A stretch of DNA of 64,000 bases from Vreelandella sulfidaeris (GCA_007182875.1 AP019514.1:2914001-2978000); one strand, 5' to 3'; shown: positions 33,275-45,410, counted from the first letter of the stretch. The notes: generated from the letters alone by a model not told the origin. Numbers and translations: made by a program.

Positions 33275-35012
33275 ATGAATAGTGAGCTTAATATGAAAGA
33301 AACCGATATTCCAACTTGTCATGACAAGCACGTGTTATCGGTTCATGTAGACGTAGATAGCAATGGCGGCGGTGAATTATTCGGATATAGTAGTGTATCT
33401 ATCGCTATTGTTTCTCCGCAACTTCAGTACCTTGACGTGGTGGGCTGTAATTAGCCCATCTGGATTTATCACAGTGCCAGCCAGACTGTCACATCACTCT
33501 TCAAAATTGCCCTTCCTTGCAGTTCATACACGTCCCTAAACATGGCAACGGTGCCGTTCTTCACTTAGATAGTGGACATCACATGCCTTTTGAAGGTGGA
33601 AGGTTGTGTGGATCATTTTGATGCTTGTTGGGTATCAGGGCAGTGCTCGGTCAAAAGTGTTGGGGCTCCATGGCAAGTGTATGGATCAGTCACCACCTCA
33701 CGAACATTTCCCAAACTCCTTTATCACTTGATTCTGAGTGCTGGATCATATTATCCCCGCAACGCCGCACCTTGTGATTGACGCCCCCATGGTACGTTTT
33801 TGTTACCCTCTCAGGGTGGTAGTCAGCTTGAGACCTTGTCCATAGTATCCCTTAGCAGCCAACAGTCTCAGATCGAAGCACAGGCATTGCCATTATGTTC
33901 GGTTGATATCCATCCACCCACCACAAGCCTTTATCTGCGTGACTGTCATTCCCTTATGAAACTTTCAGGGCGTGACCGATATACATCTATCTCATGTCTC
34001 ACAACGGGCTGATATCTTACAAATAGAGATGACTAGCGAACGATTGATGCTGTGTCATTCAGACGTTGAAGCGTTGGTCATCAAAGAGCCTACCGAGTTG
34101 TCACTGTTGCACTGTCGGCCACTTAACAGAGTATCGTTAGCGCCGATGACAAACATTTATTGCGAAGGCGCGGTACCAGAATCATTAATCGGTGTTGCTA
34201 CCGTCGTTGTGGATGAGTCGATGGTCAAATCGCTGGTCAGTGCTTATCCACAGCACTCAGACGTCATAATGGTAAAACTGACAAAGTTGATCCCGTCAAT
34301 GTCGCCGTCAGGGCCTTGCGTCAAGGCGTTACAGCTCCTTCAGAAATTGAGCGAACTGGATGCCCCCTGGAACAGCTTTGGAAAATTCGCCTTGACCTAT
34401 CGGCGGTATCTCGCGTCGCGTACAAAACGTCGACGTGATTCAACTTCTAAGACAGCTATCGCTTTAAGCCATTGGAAGTGGCAATTGCCAGATGATCTAT
34501 GTCGGAGAGGGCTGGCAGTCGGACTACCAGCTATGGGCTAAATGCTCCGGTAGTGCCCGAAGCATTTTACTATCGCCATGCCATGGTGAGAGCCTGTGGT
34601 AATAAACCTGATGGATTGGCCAGCAGACAGTAGTTTATGCCATGGCGCGGCATTCAACTTTACTCATACCGATGAGCCTCGATCTGTGGTGTGATGTCAT
34701 GGACGTCATGGCGACCAAAGAGCCGTTAAGTGTTGTTAACTGGGCATTACAGGCGCGAATGTTAACTGCACGCTATGGAATGTATCAACGATTGATCGTG
34801 CTTATTTAGCTGCATGTGAAAACCTTTTGCATCTTAAAGATTTATTAGATGTTCTGGCGAGAATTGGATGTCATCACCCCGAAGTTCGTGCATGCCTCTT
34901 AAACATCGCACAACGCCCTTGGTACTGGCGGGAAGAGCGTTGCGATAATGCACGTCAAGCAGATAACTATCGTGCTAAAGCGATAGCCCTGGCGATTTCT
35001 GATAGTCGATAG
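33275..35012 (+). CDS. LRR-like beta-solenoid protein of the MoxR operon, frameshifted
   Basis: Reconstructed length near 570 residues. ATG 33275 or 33292 (MKETDIPTCHDKHVLSVHVDVDSNGGGELFGYSSVSIAIVSPQLQYLDVVGCN). Repeating L..L.L..C units are visible: LQYLDVVGC, LAHLDLSQCQPDCHITLQNCPSLQFIHVPKHGN, LETLSIVSLSSQQ, TSLYLRDCHSLMKLSGR, LSLLHCRPLNRVSL. They look like irregular leucine-rich repeats with Cys at the turn. The C-terminal third is helical (LHLKDLLDVLARIGCHHPEVRACLLNIAQRPWYW). Indels occur roughly every 150-250 bp. No named family recognised; a target- or ligand-binding sensor for the MoxR/VWA pair is inference. Confidence 0.55.
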
Positions 35013-35017
35013 ACTGA

Positions 35018-36183
35018 TCTATCCAAGCTCGTCGTATCATTGAAGTACAGCTACAACAGTTGTGGTCGTCTCCCAATTCTGCCCAACAAATTGCGCCAAT
35101 TATGCTTTGGGAGCACCTGGCATTGGCAAAAGCCAACTTGTGCGTGAGCTCTGCCTGCTGCTTGACATTGATTTCATTGATGTTCGTCTTTTCTCAGCTA
35201 GAGCCAGTGGATTTGCGCGGTATCCCCGTGCCCGACGGCGACAAGGTTAAATGGCTAGTAGCAAGTTCATGGCCTAATGATCCTGCCAGCCGTGGCATCT
35301 TGCTGTTTGATGAGCTCTGCAGCGGATCGCTCACTGCAGGTGGCAGCCTACGAATTATTGCTGGATCGTCGTCTAGGCGATCTCTACACCCTTCCTGATG
35401 GCTGGCTAGTTATGGGCGCCGGTAACCGCGCCGAAGATCGTGCTGTTTCTGTACCCATGTCATCAGCGCTTGCGAATCGTTTGATGCATTTAGAGATCAA
35501 AGCCGATATCGAAGCGTGGGCGATTACGCCGTCTCTAAAGGGCTGCATGCGGATGTGGTGGCATTCTACGCTTCAAGCCCGAGTACCTGCTAGTCAATGA
35601 CACCAATCTTCAACGTGGATGGCCATCCCCGCGATCCTGGGAACGGGTGGCCTATTTGCTTAAGGCGGATATCAAGCTTGATGACATTTCCCAACGATTG
35701 ATGATTGCAGGACTGGTGGGCGAGTCTGCATGTACAGAATTCATAGCTTTTCGGCAGATGAACCATCAACGTTTCGATATTCAGGCGATGTTACGCGGCG
35801 AAATTGCCGTCGCGATTCCAGAGCGTATCGATCAGCAGCTAACCTTCTGTTCGTCGGTGGCGAATTATCTATGGAAAGACGACGTCAACCTTCAGGAACA
35901 ACGCCTATCGGTTTTCTTCGACATCAGTTCACAGCTTTCCTGTGACCTCGCTACGCTGATGCTGATGGATGTGCTACGGGTGAGTGATAACACCAGTGCC
36001 GATAACCGTGCTGAGCGCGTGTTTGCACACCCTGATTTTGAGAACTGGCTGAAGCACCATGGCGTACCGATGGAACATATCACCTCAGAGGCCAACCTTG
36101 GTTTGCCTGAAGGTCGCTTCGCTACCGCCAGTGCTCGCCATGCTTCCCTGAAACCAGCGAACGAATCAGGGAAGCAATCATGA
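35018..36183 (+). CDS. MoxR-family AAA+ ATPase, frameshifted
   Basis: AAA+ chaperone-like ATPase of about 388 residues. Reconstructed order: IQARRIIEVQLQQLW, then Walker A GAPGIGKSQLVRELC, VRLSQLEPVDLRGIP (MoxR-type insert), Walker B GILLFDELCSAD, sensor 1 WLVMGAGNRAED and arginine-finger/sensor region SSALANRLMHLEI. The C-terminal lid follows (WPSPRSWERVAYLL). Indels near 35110, 35200, 35310 and 35530. The start codon is unclear: the frame opens after a TGA at 35015, and TTG 35060 is the first ordinary start. Its stop overlaps the next ATG (ATGA), so ATPase and VWA protein are translationally coupled, as is usual for MoxR-VWA pairs. Confidence 0.85.
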
Positions 36184-37416
36184 TGAAACCATCAAACATT
36201 CTTCCCATCCGTGAACCTACTGCAGAAGAACAGACAACCAAGGTCCAACAACACAATTTATGGCGACAAGAAATTCGCAACTGGCTGATCGCTTATCCAT
36301 TAACAGCTAAGCTAGTGATGCGGCTAAAACTGGTAATGGTCGTGGATTCCCGAGTGCTGACGGCTTGCACAGATGGGGTCAATGTTTTATAAATGCACAC
36401 TTTGCGTCTCAATGCTCATCAGCACTGCGCCGCTTCGTATTGGGACATGAGCTCTATCATGCTGCTGGGGCATTTCATTCGCCAATATGGACGTGATCGC
36501 CTGTACTGGAATTTAGCTGTTGATGCGGAAGCTAATTACCGATTAATGCTCGATGGCCTATCGATGCCGACGGATGCTGTTCTACCCTGCCCAAGCAGGC
36601 CGTAATGCTGAGACGATCTACCAGTGGTTGCTAAAACACCCTCGTCCCGACATTGATGCGCCGTTTGATATTCACGGGGAAGAACTGTTTGCACCGGCTA
36701 CTATGGATGGGGTAGCAACGTCTTAGTGGTTGATCCAGATTTTGCCCCTCTTCGGGTCGACAATGACATGGCTCGTCTGATTACCCAGCACTGGCAGGAA
36801 ATAGTGTTGAAAGAGGCACAGCAGACGTCACCAGGATCGATACCCGACGGGATGAATTTGATAGTGAGTAATATCGCTAAGCCACAGGTCAATTGGCGAA
36901 CGGCCCTTCACGATTTTCTTCTACACCGCAGCGGATGCCAGCTAACCTGAATCGGCTCAATCGCCATATCTTGCACAAGGGCTCTATCTACCAGGTCGAC
37001 AGGGCAAGGCTTTATCTCTCATGTTGGCCATAGACACCAGTGGCAGCACACAACGTCAATTGCCATTGTTTATCGCTGAGCTGCAAGCCCTACTGACATG
37101 TGTCGAATATGTCGAAATACACCTGATCGAGTGTGATGCAGACATCCAACGCGAGCGTATCATTAATCATGTACAGGAGCTGCATGAAATCGGTAGTGAT
37201 AATGGCGATGGACTTACATTGTGGGAGGTGGAGGAACCGACTTTCGACCTGTGTTCGAACGAGCCAACGACATCATGTCAGAATGTTTGCTGTTCTTACC
37301 GATGGTTTGGACGTACGCCAGAGACAGTGCCGAATTTTCCGGTACTCTGGGTTATCACGGAAGACGGCAAGGTACCGGCATCATGGGGACAAGTAGTTCG
37401 TCTCGAAGACGAATGA
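36180..37416 (+). CDS. DUF2201-type HExxH metallopeptidase plus VWA domain protein, frameshifted
   Basis: Partner of the MoxR ATPase. N-terminal part: MMKPSNILPIREPTAEEQ, then LRRFVLGHELYHAAGAFH, where H-E-L-Y-H is a zinc-metallopeptidase HExxH motif, and LYWNLAVDAEANYRLML, the matching downstream helix. C-terminal part: MLAIDTSGSTQRQLPLFIAELQALL with the MIDAS D-x-S-x-S, and GGGGTDFRPVFERAND with the MIDAS Thr-Asp. The order peptidase then VWA is that of DUF2201 proteins. Indels near 36380, 36440, 36600, 36720, 36930 and 37215. Reconstructed length about 410 residues. Confidence 0.83.
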
Positions 37417-37519
37417 AGCTAATCAATCAATTCGGCAATGAAGCCATTTAAAATTTATTCAGCACCATGAACCATATACTGGGAACCTAGCATGGTCCAC
37501 GTGCAGCAAAATATTATTT

Positions 37520-38327
37520 TTATTTGATGTCTTTAATGTTATCGAACGCCTCTTTAGGTGTGAAAATACCGGCACCGATAAAAGTATTAAAAATAAACCA
37601 AACGCTGAAATTATTGTAATTGTTGTGTCTTTAAACCTAAGGTGCGTACACATCACAGCGATAGTTGAGAAAAGAAGGCCAACAACAAAAGATAAGCCGA
37701 AGCACCCTGTGATGGTTCGTAAAACTTCATGAACGCTAAAATAACGAAAACTGCAATAATTGAAATAACCATACTTATCAATGGCCAGTCAAATTTTATC
37801 TTAGAATTTTTCGGACTAGGCGTTATTTGGGCTTTCAACAAATTACCATCAAAGTTGTGATTTTCAGCAAAATCTTTAATCACACGAATATCTTCAGCAA
37901 GCTTAGCAATCTGATCGACGGGGATGTCTCTTTACCTGTCATTACGTCCACTCCCTGTGACGTAGACACTACTCTTCTAACATCTTCCAGAACAGCGCTT
38001 CCTGACCATGCTTCAGGGTGATCTTCACCTTTATAACAACGATCCTATTTCCTTCTAGGTATAAACTTGTACCGGAAAACTTTACCCCTCAATATTGCCA
38101 CCGACCAACTTCTGAGGTATCTCAGAAAGGACGCGACCAATAGTTGGTCTTACCTTCCAATAAGCTCAGTATCATCTCCTTGGTTATTCAGGAAAAATTC
38201 AAAACTGCTCCATCGCCTTCAACCGGATGTGCTACTGACCTTACCACTATTCCTTTAACAAGAAATGCGTTTATATTACGCTTAAATAATTCGACGTATT
38301 TTTTAATCTTGAATTCTTTTCATACAT
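37520..38327 (-). CDS. Membrane protein, last gene of the HNH operon, frameshifted
   Basis: Reconstructed as about 265 residues. Soluble N-terminus from ATG 38327: KEFKIKKYVELFKRNINAFLVKGIVVRSVAHPVEGDGAVLNF. The middle is GEDHPEAWSGSAVLEDVRRVVSTSQGVDV, then DIPVDQIAKLAEDIRVIKDFAENHNFDGN. Three hydrophobic segments end the protein: PLISMVISIIAVFVILAFM, AYLLLLAFFS and TIISAFGLFFNTFIGAGIF, before TPKEAFDNIKDIK. Indels near 38250, 38130, 38060, 37925, 37660 and 37585. It follows the HNH gene by 76 bp. No family recognised. A membrane-acting partner of the HNH protein is possible but not shown. Confidence 0.55.
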
Positions 38328-38403
38328 TCACTTTAGTAAGAAAAAACAACAGTGGTAACGAGGTGTAGCTTGTTCTTCGTCCCGCTGACCGCTTTGAAAT
38401 AAA

Positions 38404-39147
38404 TTAATTGGGAACTATCGAAGACAGCTCTCTCGAAATCTGGATTTTATAATGCCTCTGAAGTTCACTAACGTTGATGCCCACAACCTTGCGTACTGCA
38501 CCTAATGAGTACCCAACTCTTTCACAGATGGATTGACCGAGGTCGTATTCATATAGTGGCGGCAGGCTTGAATAATGGAAGGAACGATAACTGCTAAAGG
38601 CGACTCCGGAAAATTTCACCCTCAGGGCAGTCAATGAAGTTCTAAGCTCCTTCAAAGAATCTAATACGTACTCACCATTTTCATTTTGGAAAGATTCGAA
38701 GAAGGCGCCGCGATCCTCAATAAGATGAACAACTCTACGGGCCAAGTCTTCATCACTGCTATGATCTAGAAACTGTAAGATCACTCTTTTCACCTTCTAA
38801 GCACTCTTTCATCAGCGCTTCATGGTCTCTCTTCCACTTTCTCAATTCGGTCTCGCGATACCCATCCTCCATTCTTATCGATAAGGGTAGCGCAGGACGC
38901 ACAAAGCCAAATTGCATTATTTATACTTTTTCTTTCAGAAGGTGTTTGAGACATAACATATCGAGAACCACCAGATGAAGCCGCGCAAATGTGGGCTGCT
39001 TCACCTATTTTGAGTGATAAATGAGGGGCGCCTTGATCAGGTCCAATCGTAATCCGATGGCAGCCAGGGTTACTGCAGAAAAAAAGCTACTTTCAGCAAC
39101 CTTTCACAGTGGTCACACTAAAGTTGTCACGGTGATCTTTGCTCATA
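38404..39147 (-). CDS. HNH-like nuclease-domain protein, frameshifted
   Basis: Starts at ATG 39147 (MSKDHRDNFSVTTVK). After an indel near 39095 it reads FFCSNPGCHRITIGPDQGAPHLSLKIGEAAHICAASSGGSRYVMSQTPSERKSINNAIWLCASCATLIDKNGGWVS. This is the well-known HNH-type zinc module with paired Cys (CSNPGC and CASCA), the A-A-H-I histidine and I-W-L-C. An indel near 38850 leads into TELRKWKRDHEALMKECLEG. The 129-residue C-terminal domain (VILQFLDHSSDEDLARRVVHLIED to SELQRHYKIQISRELSSIVPN) is unknown and may be a sensor. About 247 residues. Modules of this type are common in defence genes. Confidence 0.75.
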
Positions 39148-39301
39148 TCCACATCTGCTTGAGTTTTTGGGACTTCTACTGTGCAAATTGTTCCGCTTGG
39201 GTGCAGACTCTGTAACTACAACGGCACCGGAGGTTTGAGTTTGGCCTTTAACATCTCAAAGCGAAGCCGCATAACTGTAGGCCTCGGAGATTAAGTCGAT
39301 G

Positions 39302-40597
<1,296 letters not shown>

Positions 40598-41160
40598 ATG
40601 ATTTCCTGAGCATCAATTCTGCTCGATTGGCTATCGTGGTCCACGATGACTCATCTGTAACCAGGCTTCGCAAAGAATCCCTTTTCCCCATTTCTGGCCA
40701 TAGTAAATACCCGTTGAGATCATCAACGTAGTTGTTGTCGTAAACCCAGACTCAATAGGAACGGCCGCACCTTTAAGAAACTGAATAATGTTACTGGTGT
40801 TGTAGCCGCCGCCCGTCCCCTGAAAGCCAGAGAGCCTCGATCGAACACAAACCATTCACCCGTAGCGGAAGATTCAAGCACAACACACATCAAGTTGTAG
40901 TGAGACGACGGAGAGCGTTCAATCAGCAAGGAGACAACAGGCTGGCTAACCTCTTTACAAAGGAAGGAGATCATAGTGTGCATCAAACGTCTTGAAACGA
41001 CGGATGCGTGCAGGCCTAGATTGCGGTTCAATCAGCTGCTGTGGCTGAGAGGAGATTGATGTAATTCAGGCATCGGATGACCCTCTGGCTTCAAAACAAC
41101 TTCGAGCTTGTTCGCAAGCCAGCTCGCGAGAACTCCTAGTCCAAAATCGGTGGGAGTCAA

Positions 41161-41645
41161 TTAGATAATCCCCCAATATCAATAGCTTTAGTTTCGACCA
41201 CTGGGTATTAAGAACGCACATTTCGATATAGAGTGCACGAGAGCGTGCTCAGATATTTTTATAGCAAGTCGCATTACACCTTAACCTAAACAAAACAAAG
41301 TATTGCTCGGCAGTATAGCAGCAACCACCTACTCGCTGCATACCACTGAATAACAAGCATGGTACCATTCTGCTAGCCCGCTTTGGATTGGAAGCCAAAA
41401 CATACGATAACAAACGTTTAAAGGTGCAATTTCAAAGGTCTTTATATATTAATGTATTGCTGACCCTAGTAGGATGTTCGAACTGAATAAAAAACTCTGT
41501 CATATAGGCGTAAATTGAGTACTGACTGGTGCGCAAGAGCTCATCTCGAAATGAACCACCGTACAGTTCCCATCAATAACAACAAAGATGCGACAATTAC
41601 ACTCAACCAAACAAAAGCCTAACTGACGCAGCACCAACCGAACGA
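41161..41645. other. Intergenic stretch upstream of the IS-interrupted operon
   Basis: About 485 bp with no convincing gene on either strand. It should contain the promoter of the minus-strand HNH operon and the 3' end of the resolvase remnant. No strong hairpin or repeat noticed. Confidence 0.4.
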
Positions 41646-42182
41646 TCATCCACGTCCGTTCGCCCATGAACGACGAAGCTCAGCGATGCGTGCATGGGCA
41701 TCATTTACAGGGCGACCTTTGTAACGCCCTTCCGCTTTGTTGGTCAACTTCTGCGCTGACGGCGACGACGGTCCTCCCAATCCTTATGCGACTGCAGCAA
41801 GCATATCCAGTTGAATTAACGGCATCCAACATTCAGACCAGTAAAGTCGTCACTGTTAGACATTCGCAGTGCTGCATGACTTGTTGGCAGTGACACTACA
41901 CGTAGCCTCTGGTATTCAGCCACCTTTGCTTGGTTCCAATCAGGCTTGGTTAAGCGGCAAGACGGTCGACCTGTTCTACAAGCAAAACATCTCCATACTG
42001 TGTATCATTCAATCGCGAGAGAGTTCGCGCGGTCGACCTTACCACCTAGGTTTTCTGTATACCACGCTGCCACCTTGAATCCTTTCTCCTCGACAAATGA
42101 ATTTAACGTTGCACGAGCACGGCTCGCATTTGATCATCGAAGTTGAGCTCAGATAAGCGCGAATAAATATCGACTCTGCCAT
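41646..42182 (-). pseudogene. Serine resolvase (Tn3/invertase type), degraded
   Basis: Reconstructed from ATG 42182: DIYSRLSELNFDDQ with the catalytic Ser of Y-x-R-x-S, then RARATLNSFVEEKGFKVAAWYTENLGGKVDRANSLAIE, LNDTQYGDVLLVEQVDRLAA, MLDMLAAVARKDWEDRRRRQR and KAEGRYKGRPVNDAHARIAELRRSWANGRG. The order of these blocks is that of small serine recombinases (G-D-x-L-x-V-x-x-x-D-R-L-A). At least six indels in 540 bp, denser than in nearby genes, and an unclear C-terminal HTH suggest true decay. It may mark an older transposon or a resolution module of the island. Confidence 0.7.
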
Positions 42183-42458
42183 ATGTTCATCTCCAAGCAT
42201 CAATGTAGTCATTTGAGTGTGTTCGATACAGACGTGCGTACGTAAATGCATATCATGAACACAGCTATACATTATCGTGGGTGTTCTCTCGGTAATGCTC
42301 AAATGCAGCGTTTTGAATGCAGAAATAACCCTAGCGTAATGGTAAATCAATGTTAAATGTAATTCCATTTAAGTCATGGAATTTAAGTTCACAACCCAAA
42401 CTACTACTAATAATTTGATAGCTCTTGGATAGTTAGAGAGGCTTTGCAATGGTAAATC

Positions 42459-43081
42459 TTATGCTTTGCTGGCAATATCATCTATTGCATCTAGCAAAAC
42501 CCAGTTAGTTTGAACCATTTATGTTAAGATTGGTTTATCAATATCGAATTCTGAAGAATCAATTGTGGCTTGATTCATTTAGCTTCGTTCTTCTTGCGGC
42601 TAATCTTTGCGCTTATTTTCGTTAGTGTCAGCTCTCGTAATCCCTTTATGTTAGCTTTTCCAAAACCGTTTTTAAGCGGCTATTTTTCAAAAGATCATCA
42701 TAGCTTAGATATGACGCGTTAAACTTGTCACAAACATGTAGAAGTATCCATAGCTCAAAACAAACATTACTTATGGCGACTTTAACACCATTAGCTTTGC
42801 TGTGCAAATGCTGCGCGTGTAAATGATTACCGCTTACCGCCGACAACCCAAATCCCGCATGCTCGGGATATCTGTTACTTAGCTTCTTTGCTTCTTTAAC
42901 CAATTGCACAGGTGTATTTTTGTTTGTCTTTTGATATCAATTAGCTTCAATCTTCTCAAATTAGATGTTCTTTATTAACATAGCCGTTTATATATAAAGG
43001 CTCAGTCTTAGCGCCTTCACAGAAAATATGAATTACAGGCAATAGCCGTTGCGTATCTTTTATTAGTTCCTCTTTAGGCAT
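42459..43081 (-). CDS. RloB-like protein (AbiLii-like), frameshifted
   Basis: ATG 43081 with GGAG upstream gives MPKEELIKDTQRLLPVIHIFCEGAKTEPLYINGYV; the C-E-G-x-x-T-E-P motif is the RloB/Toprim-like signature. Later KVAISNVCFELWILLHVCDKFNASYLSYDDLLK matches the conserved ISN.CFE.W...H block, and the end is VLLDAIDDIASKA. Indels near 42960, 42920, 42650 and 42520. About 205 residues. Encoded 47 bp after the RloA ATPase, the normal order. RloAB pairs are associated with restriction/abortive-infection loci; exact activity is unknown. Confidence 0.85.
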
Positions 43082-43128
43082 CCTTATTCTCCGAGTTCAA
43101 GCTAAGAATGTCGCTATCGCCTTATAGT

Positions 43129-44338
43129 TTATTTTCGGTATACTCCAAATTCACCGTCATCGTACCACCTTCCAAAAGGACTATCTATTTTGACTAAATT
43201 TTTATCAAAATCTTCTAGTGAAACTAAAGTTGTCACACCTGATTCTTTTTCTGCTATCCACACTTGATCACGTCTCAAGTTTTCCGGAGACATCAAGCTT
43301 ACATTATGTGTTGAGAAAATTAGTTGCGCACCTTTCGTGTTTAATCTCTCATCATTAAATATTTTGATAATCAATTCGGCCAGATGTGTATGAAGGTTCA
43401 AGTCCAAAATAAGAACACTACCCGTCGATGGCTTCAATAATCATTGGAAACATATTGAATATTCGCAATGTTCCGTCTGACTCCATTTCTTCCGTAAATT
43501 TGCTTTGTTTTTCCTTCTTCTCCTTCATGAAAAAACAGGCTTTTTCTTAAGGCTTTTACTAACCTATTCAAAACCCTTTTGGCAAATCAGTAGGAAATCT
43601 AAACCCAGACATATCCCTATCTTCATATTTTACATTATTTATACCTGTATCCACTTTAGATAGTATGCTTGATATTTTTGAATGTTTTGAGTATTTTCTG
43701 TCCATTCAGGCATGTTTACCTGTTGGTTTAAACCGACAAATAACATATCATTTCTGAAATAATTGTAAATATTACGAATTAACTCAGGAGCATCTGCTGA
43801 ATTTCCAGCTTTAGACAAATAGGTATTATTTTCAAAGAAAGCTATTTTTTCCCTACCACCTTTATACAATCCTCCAAAAGTGATTTCTTCCCAGGAATCA
43901 TTTTCTTCTCTCGTAAATAAGTTTGCTTTTTGTCTGGATGGATAAAAATCTAATGATTCACCAATAATCTTATGGCTTAAAATGAAACTTTATAAATATA
44001 TCTAAGACCATCTTTAGCAAAAATTCTATTTCAAAAGCAACAGGGCACTTTCATTTTCATCACATAATAAGTATGGCTCATAGCAAGGAATCTTATCCCC
44101 ATCTTTCAGGTCACCGCTAATACATGCTATATATTTTAAAGCTTCAAATGCTTTTAAAAGATTGCTTTTCCCAGACGCGTTAGCACCATATATTCCAGCT
44201 GTTTTAAAACACCAATTTTTCCTTGATTAGGATAGGCTACATTACCTGACAAGTGTTCAGACTTACTTTCAGCAAATAAGCTGAAAACTTGTTCATTTTA
44301 ATTGATCTAAAATTTGATATTGTGAAATCTATGATCAT
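43129..44338 (-). CDS. RloA-like AAA-family ATPase (AbiLi-like), frameshifted
   Basis: Starts MIIDFTISNFRSIK at ATG 44338, the typical SMC-like AAA_15 beginning; then EQVFSLFAESKSEHLSGN and Walker A GIYGANASGKSNLLKAFE. The middle has EIEFLL..IYKVSF, GGLYKGGREKIAFFENNTYLSKAGN and NDMLFVGLNQQV. The C-terminal ATPase part has LNLHTHLAELIIKIFN, NTKGAQLIFSTHNVSLMSPENLRRDQVWIAEK. Indels near 44290, 44200, 44030, 43920, 43640, 43540 and 43440. About 400 residues. With the following RloB gene it is a two-gene defence candidate. Confidence 0.87.
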
Positions 44339-44352
44339 TTTCAAGTCTCTAA

Positions 44353-44662
44353 ATGATGCTTTACGATGAATTTTCTGCGCAAAAGCTTCCAAGAAATGAT
44401 TCTAGCATTGTCTTAAGGCGATTGCCTCAAAGAATTTTAGAGTTTCAATACGATCCATCAGCCACCAACGTAAGGCTGACCACCCTTATACACGGCGCGG
44501 AATCTGTGCCCTGTGAGGTCGCGAAATGCTCAATTTAGCTTGCATAAAACATACGAGCAGATGACTTCATGTGAAGAGACATGTTTTCATTTAAAGCTGT
44601 GCAAGGAAGAAAGATTAGACGTTGATAGTGATGGCGTGACGTGTGAATCGATCTGCAACTGA
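44353..44662 (+). CDS. Small protein with Excalibur-like calcium-binding C-terminus, frameshifted
   Basis: Divergent from rloA, 14 bp apart. The C-terminus reads HTYEQMTSCEE / FHLKLCKEERLDVDSDGVTCESICN; D-x-D-x-D-G-x-x-C-E is the Excalibur motif, with four flanking cysteines. The N-terminal half (MMLYDEFSAQKLPRNDSSIVLRRLPQRILEF) precedes it in another frame and may or may not belong. About 100 residues if joined. Excalibur tails are frequent on mobile-element and nuclease proteins. The C-terminal motif is convincing; the gene model is weak. Confidence 0.5.
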
Positions 44663-44713
44663 TTCATGCAAGCCCACAGCAGAGGTAAAAATCTGATCAG
44701 TGCGCCCCAGCCT

Positions 44714-44751
44714 GAGACGAGACGAGACGAGACGAGACGAGACGAGACGAG
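44714..44751. repeat. Pentanucleotide microsatellite (GAGAC)7
   Basis: Seven perfect GAGAC units plus GAG, just past the 3' end of the minus-strand SRAP gene. The only simple-sequence array of this size noticed in the window. Confidence 0.95.
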
Positions 44752-44756
44752 AAACG

Positions 44757-45410
44757 TTAGGCTGGATTGATCAACTCTTCTCCTTGTCCTTCAGCGGGTT
44801 TATTCACTGAGGTGCTGACAGGCCAGTGCTCGATTAATCCAGCATCAATATTCTGTATCATGTTGTGGGTAGTCTCGATCCGTCAGATCAGGTGCTAGCG
44901 CCAAGGGGCAAGGCAATCGTCATTAAGTATCAACGACATACGATCATGCGCTTCAGCAGCACTACCACGCGCAGGTTCGGTGAAGATTGCACAGCCTAAG
45001 CTTCCATCGCCTCGCTGGGAAAATATACCAGCGAAAACAAAGGCTTTTCATCAGCACGTGCGAGGAAATGCGGTTGCTTAGGGCTTGTATCTTTGATCCA
45101 TTCATACCATCCGTTGGCGGGGATCAAGCACCGATGCTTGGCAAAAGCTGACTTGAAATAGCCGTTAGACGCTACTGTCTCAACCCTGGCGTTGATAGGC
45201 TGACTGCCCGTTCCTTTGGCCACGCTGGTCGATACCCCCACCACATATCATCGATAATCGGCGGCTCGTTTTCTGACAGCTGCTTCACGACAGTAATCCA
45301 TGTGCCGGGAGCAATATTATAACATGGTTGCACTACACGCTCAGGCACAGTCGCGCCGACTACTGTGGCCAACTGTCTAATGGGGTGAATAAAGCAAATC
45401 TTCCGCACAT
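44757..45410 (-). CDS. SRAP-domain (YedK/HMCES) abasic-site peptidase-like protein, frameshifted
   Basis: SRAP proteins covalently trap abasic sites in single-stranded DNA through the N-terminal Cys. Here ATG 45410 starts MCGRFALFTP with Cys2 intact. CYNIAPGTWITVV, DDMWWGYRPAWPKE, INARVE, RCLIPANGWYEWIKD and the active-site Glu/His block GCAIFTEPARGSAAEAHDRMSLIL follow. The end is GLIEHWPVSTSVNKPAEGQGEELINPA. Indels near 45385, 45230, 45030 and 44890. About 217 residues, the usual size. It is divergent from the DUF1654 gene around a LexA-like box. Confidence 0.92.

Noticed and set aside
39021..39215. Plus-strand open frame of 64 codons
   Set aside because: Antisense to the zinc-module part of the HNH gene, whose Cys/His pattern is clear.
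41666..42146. Plus-strand open frames of 66-75 codons
   Set aside because: Shadows of the minus-strand serine resolvase remnant.
44714..44751. GAGAC array considered as a CRISPR or phage-type iteron array
   Set aside because: Unit is only 5 bp with no spacers; a simple microsatellite.
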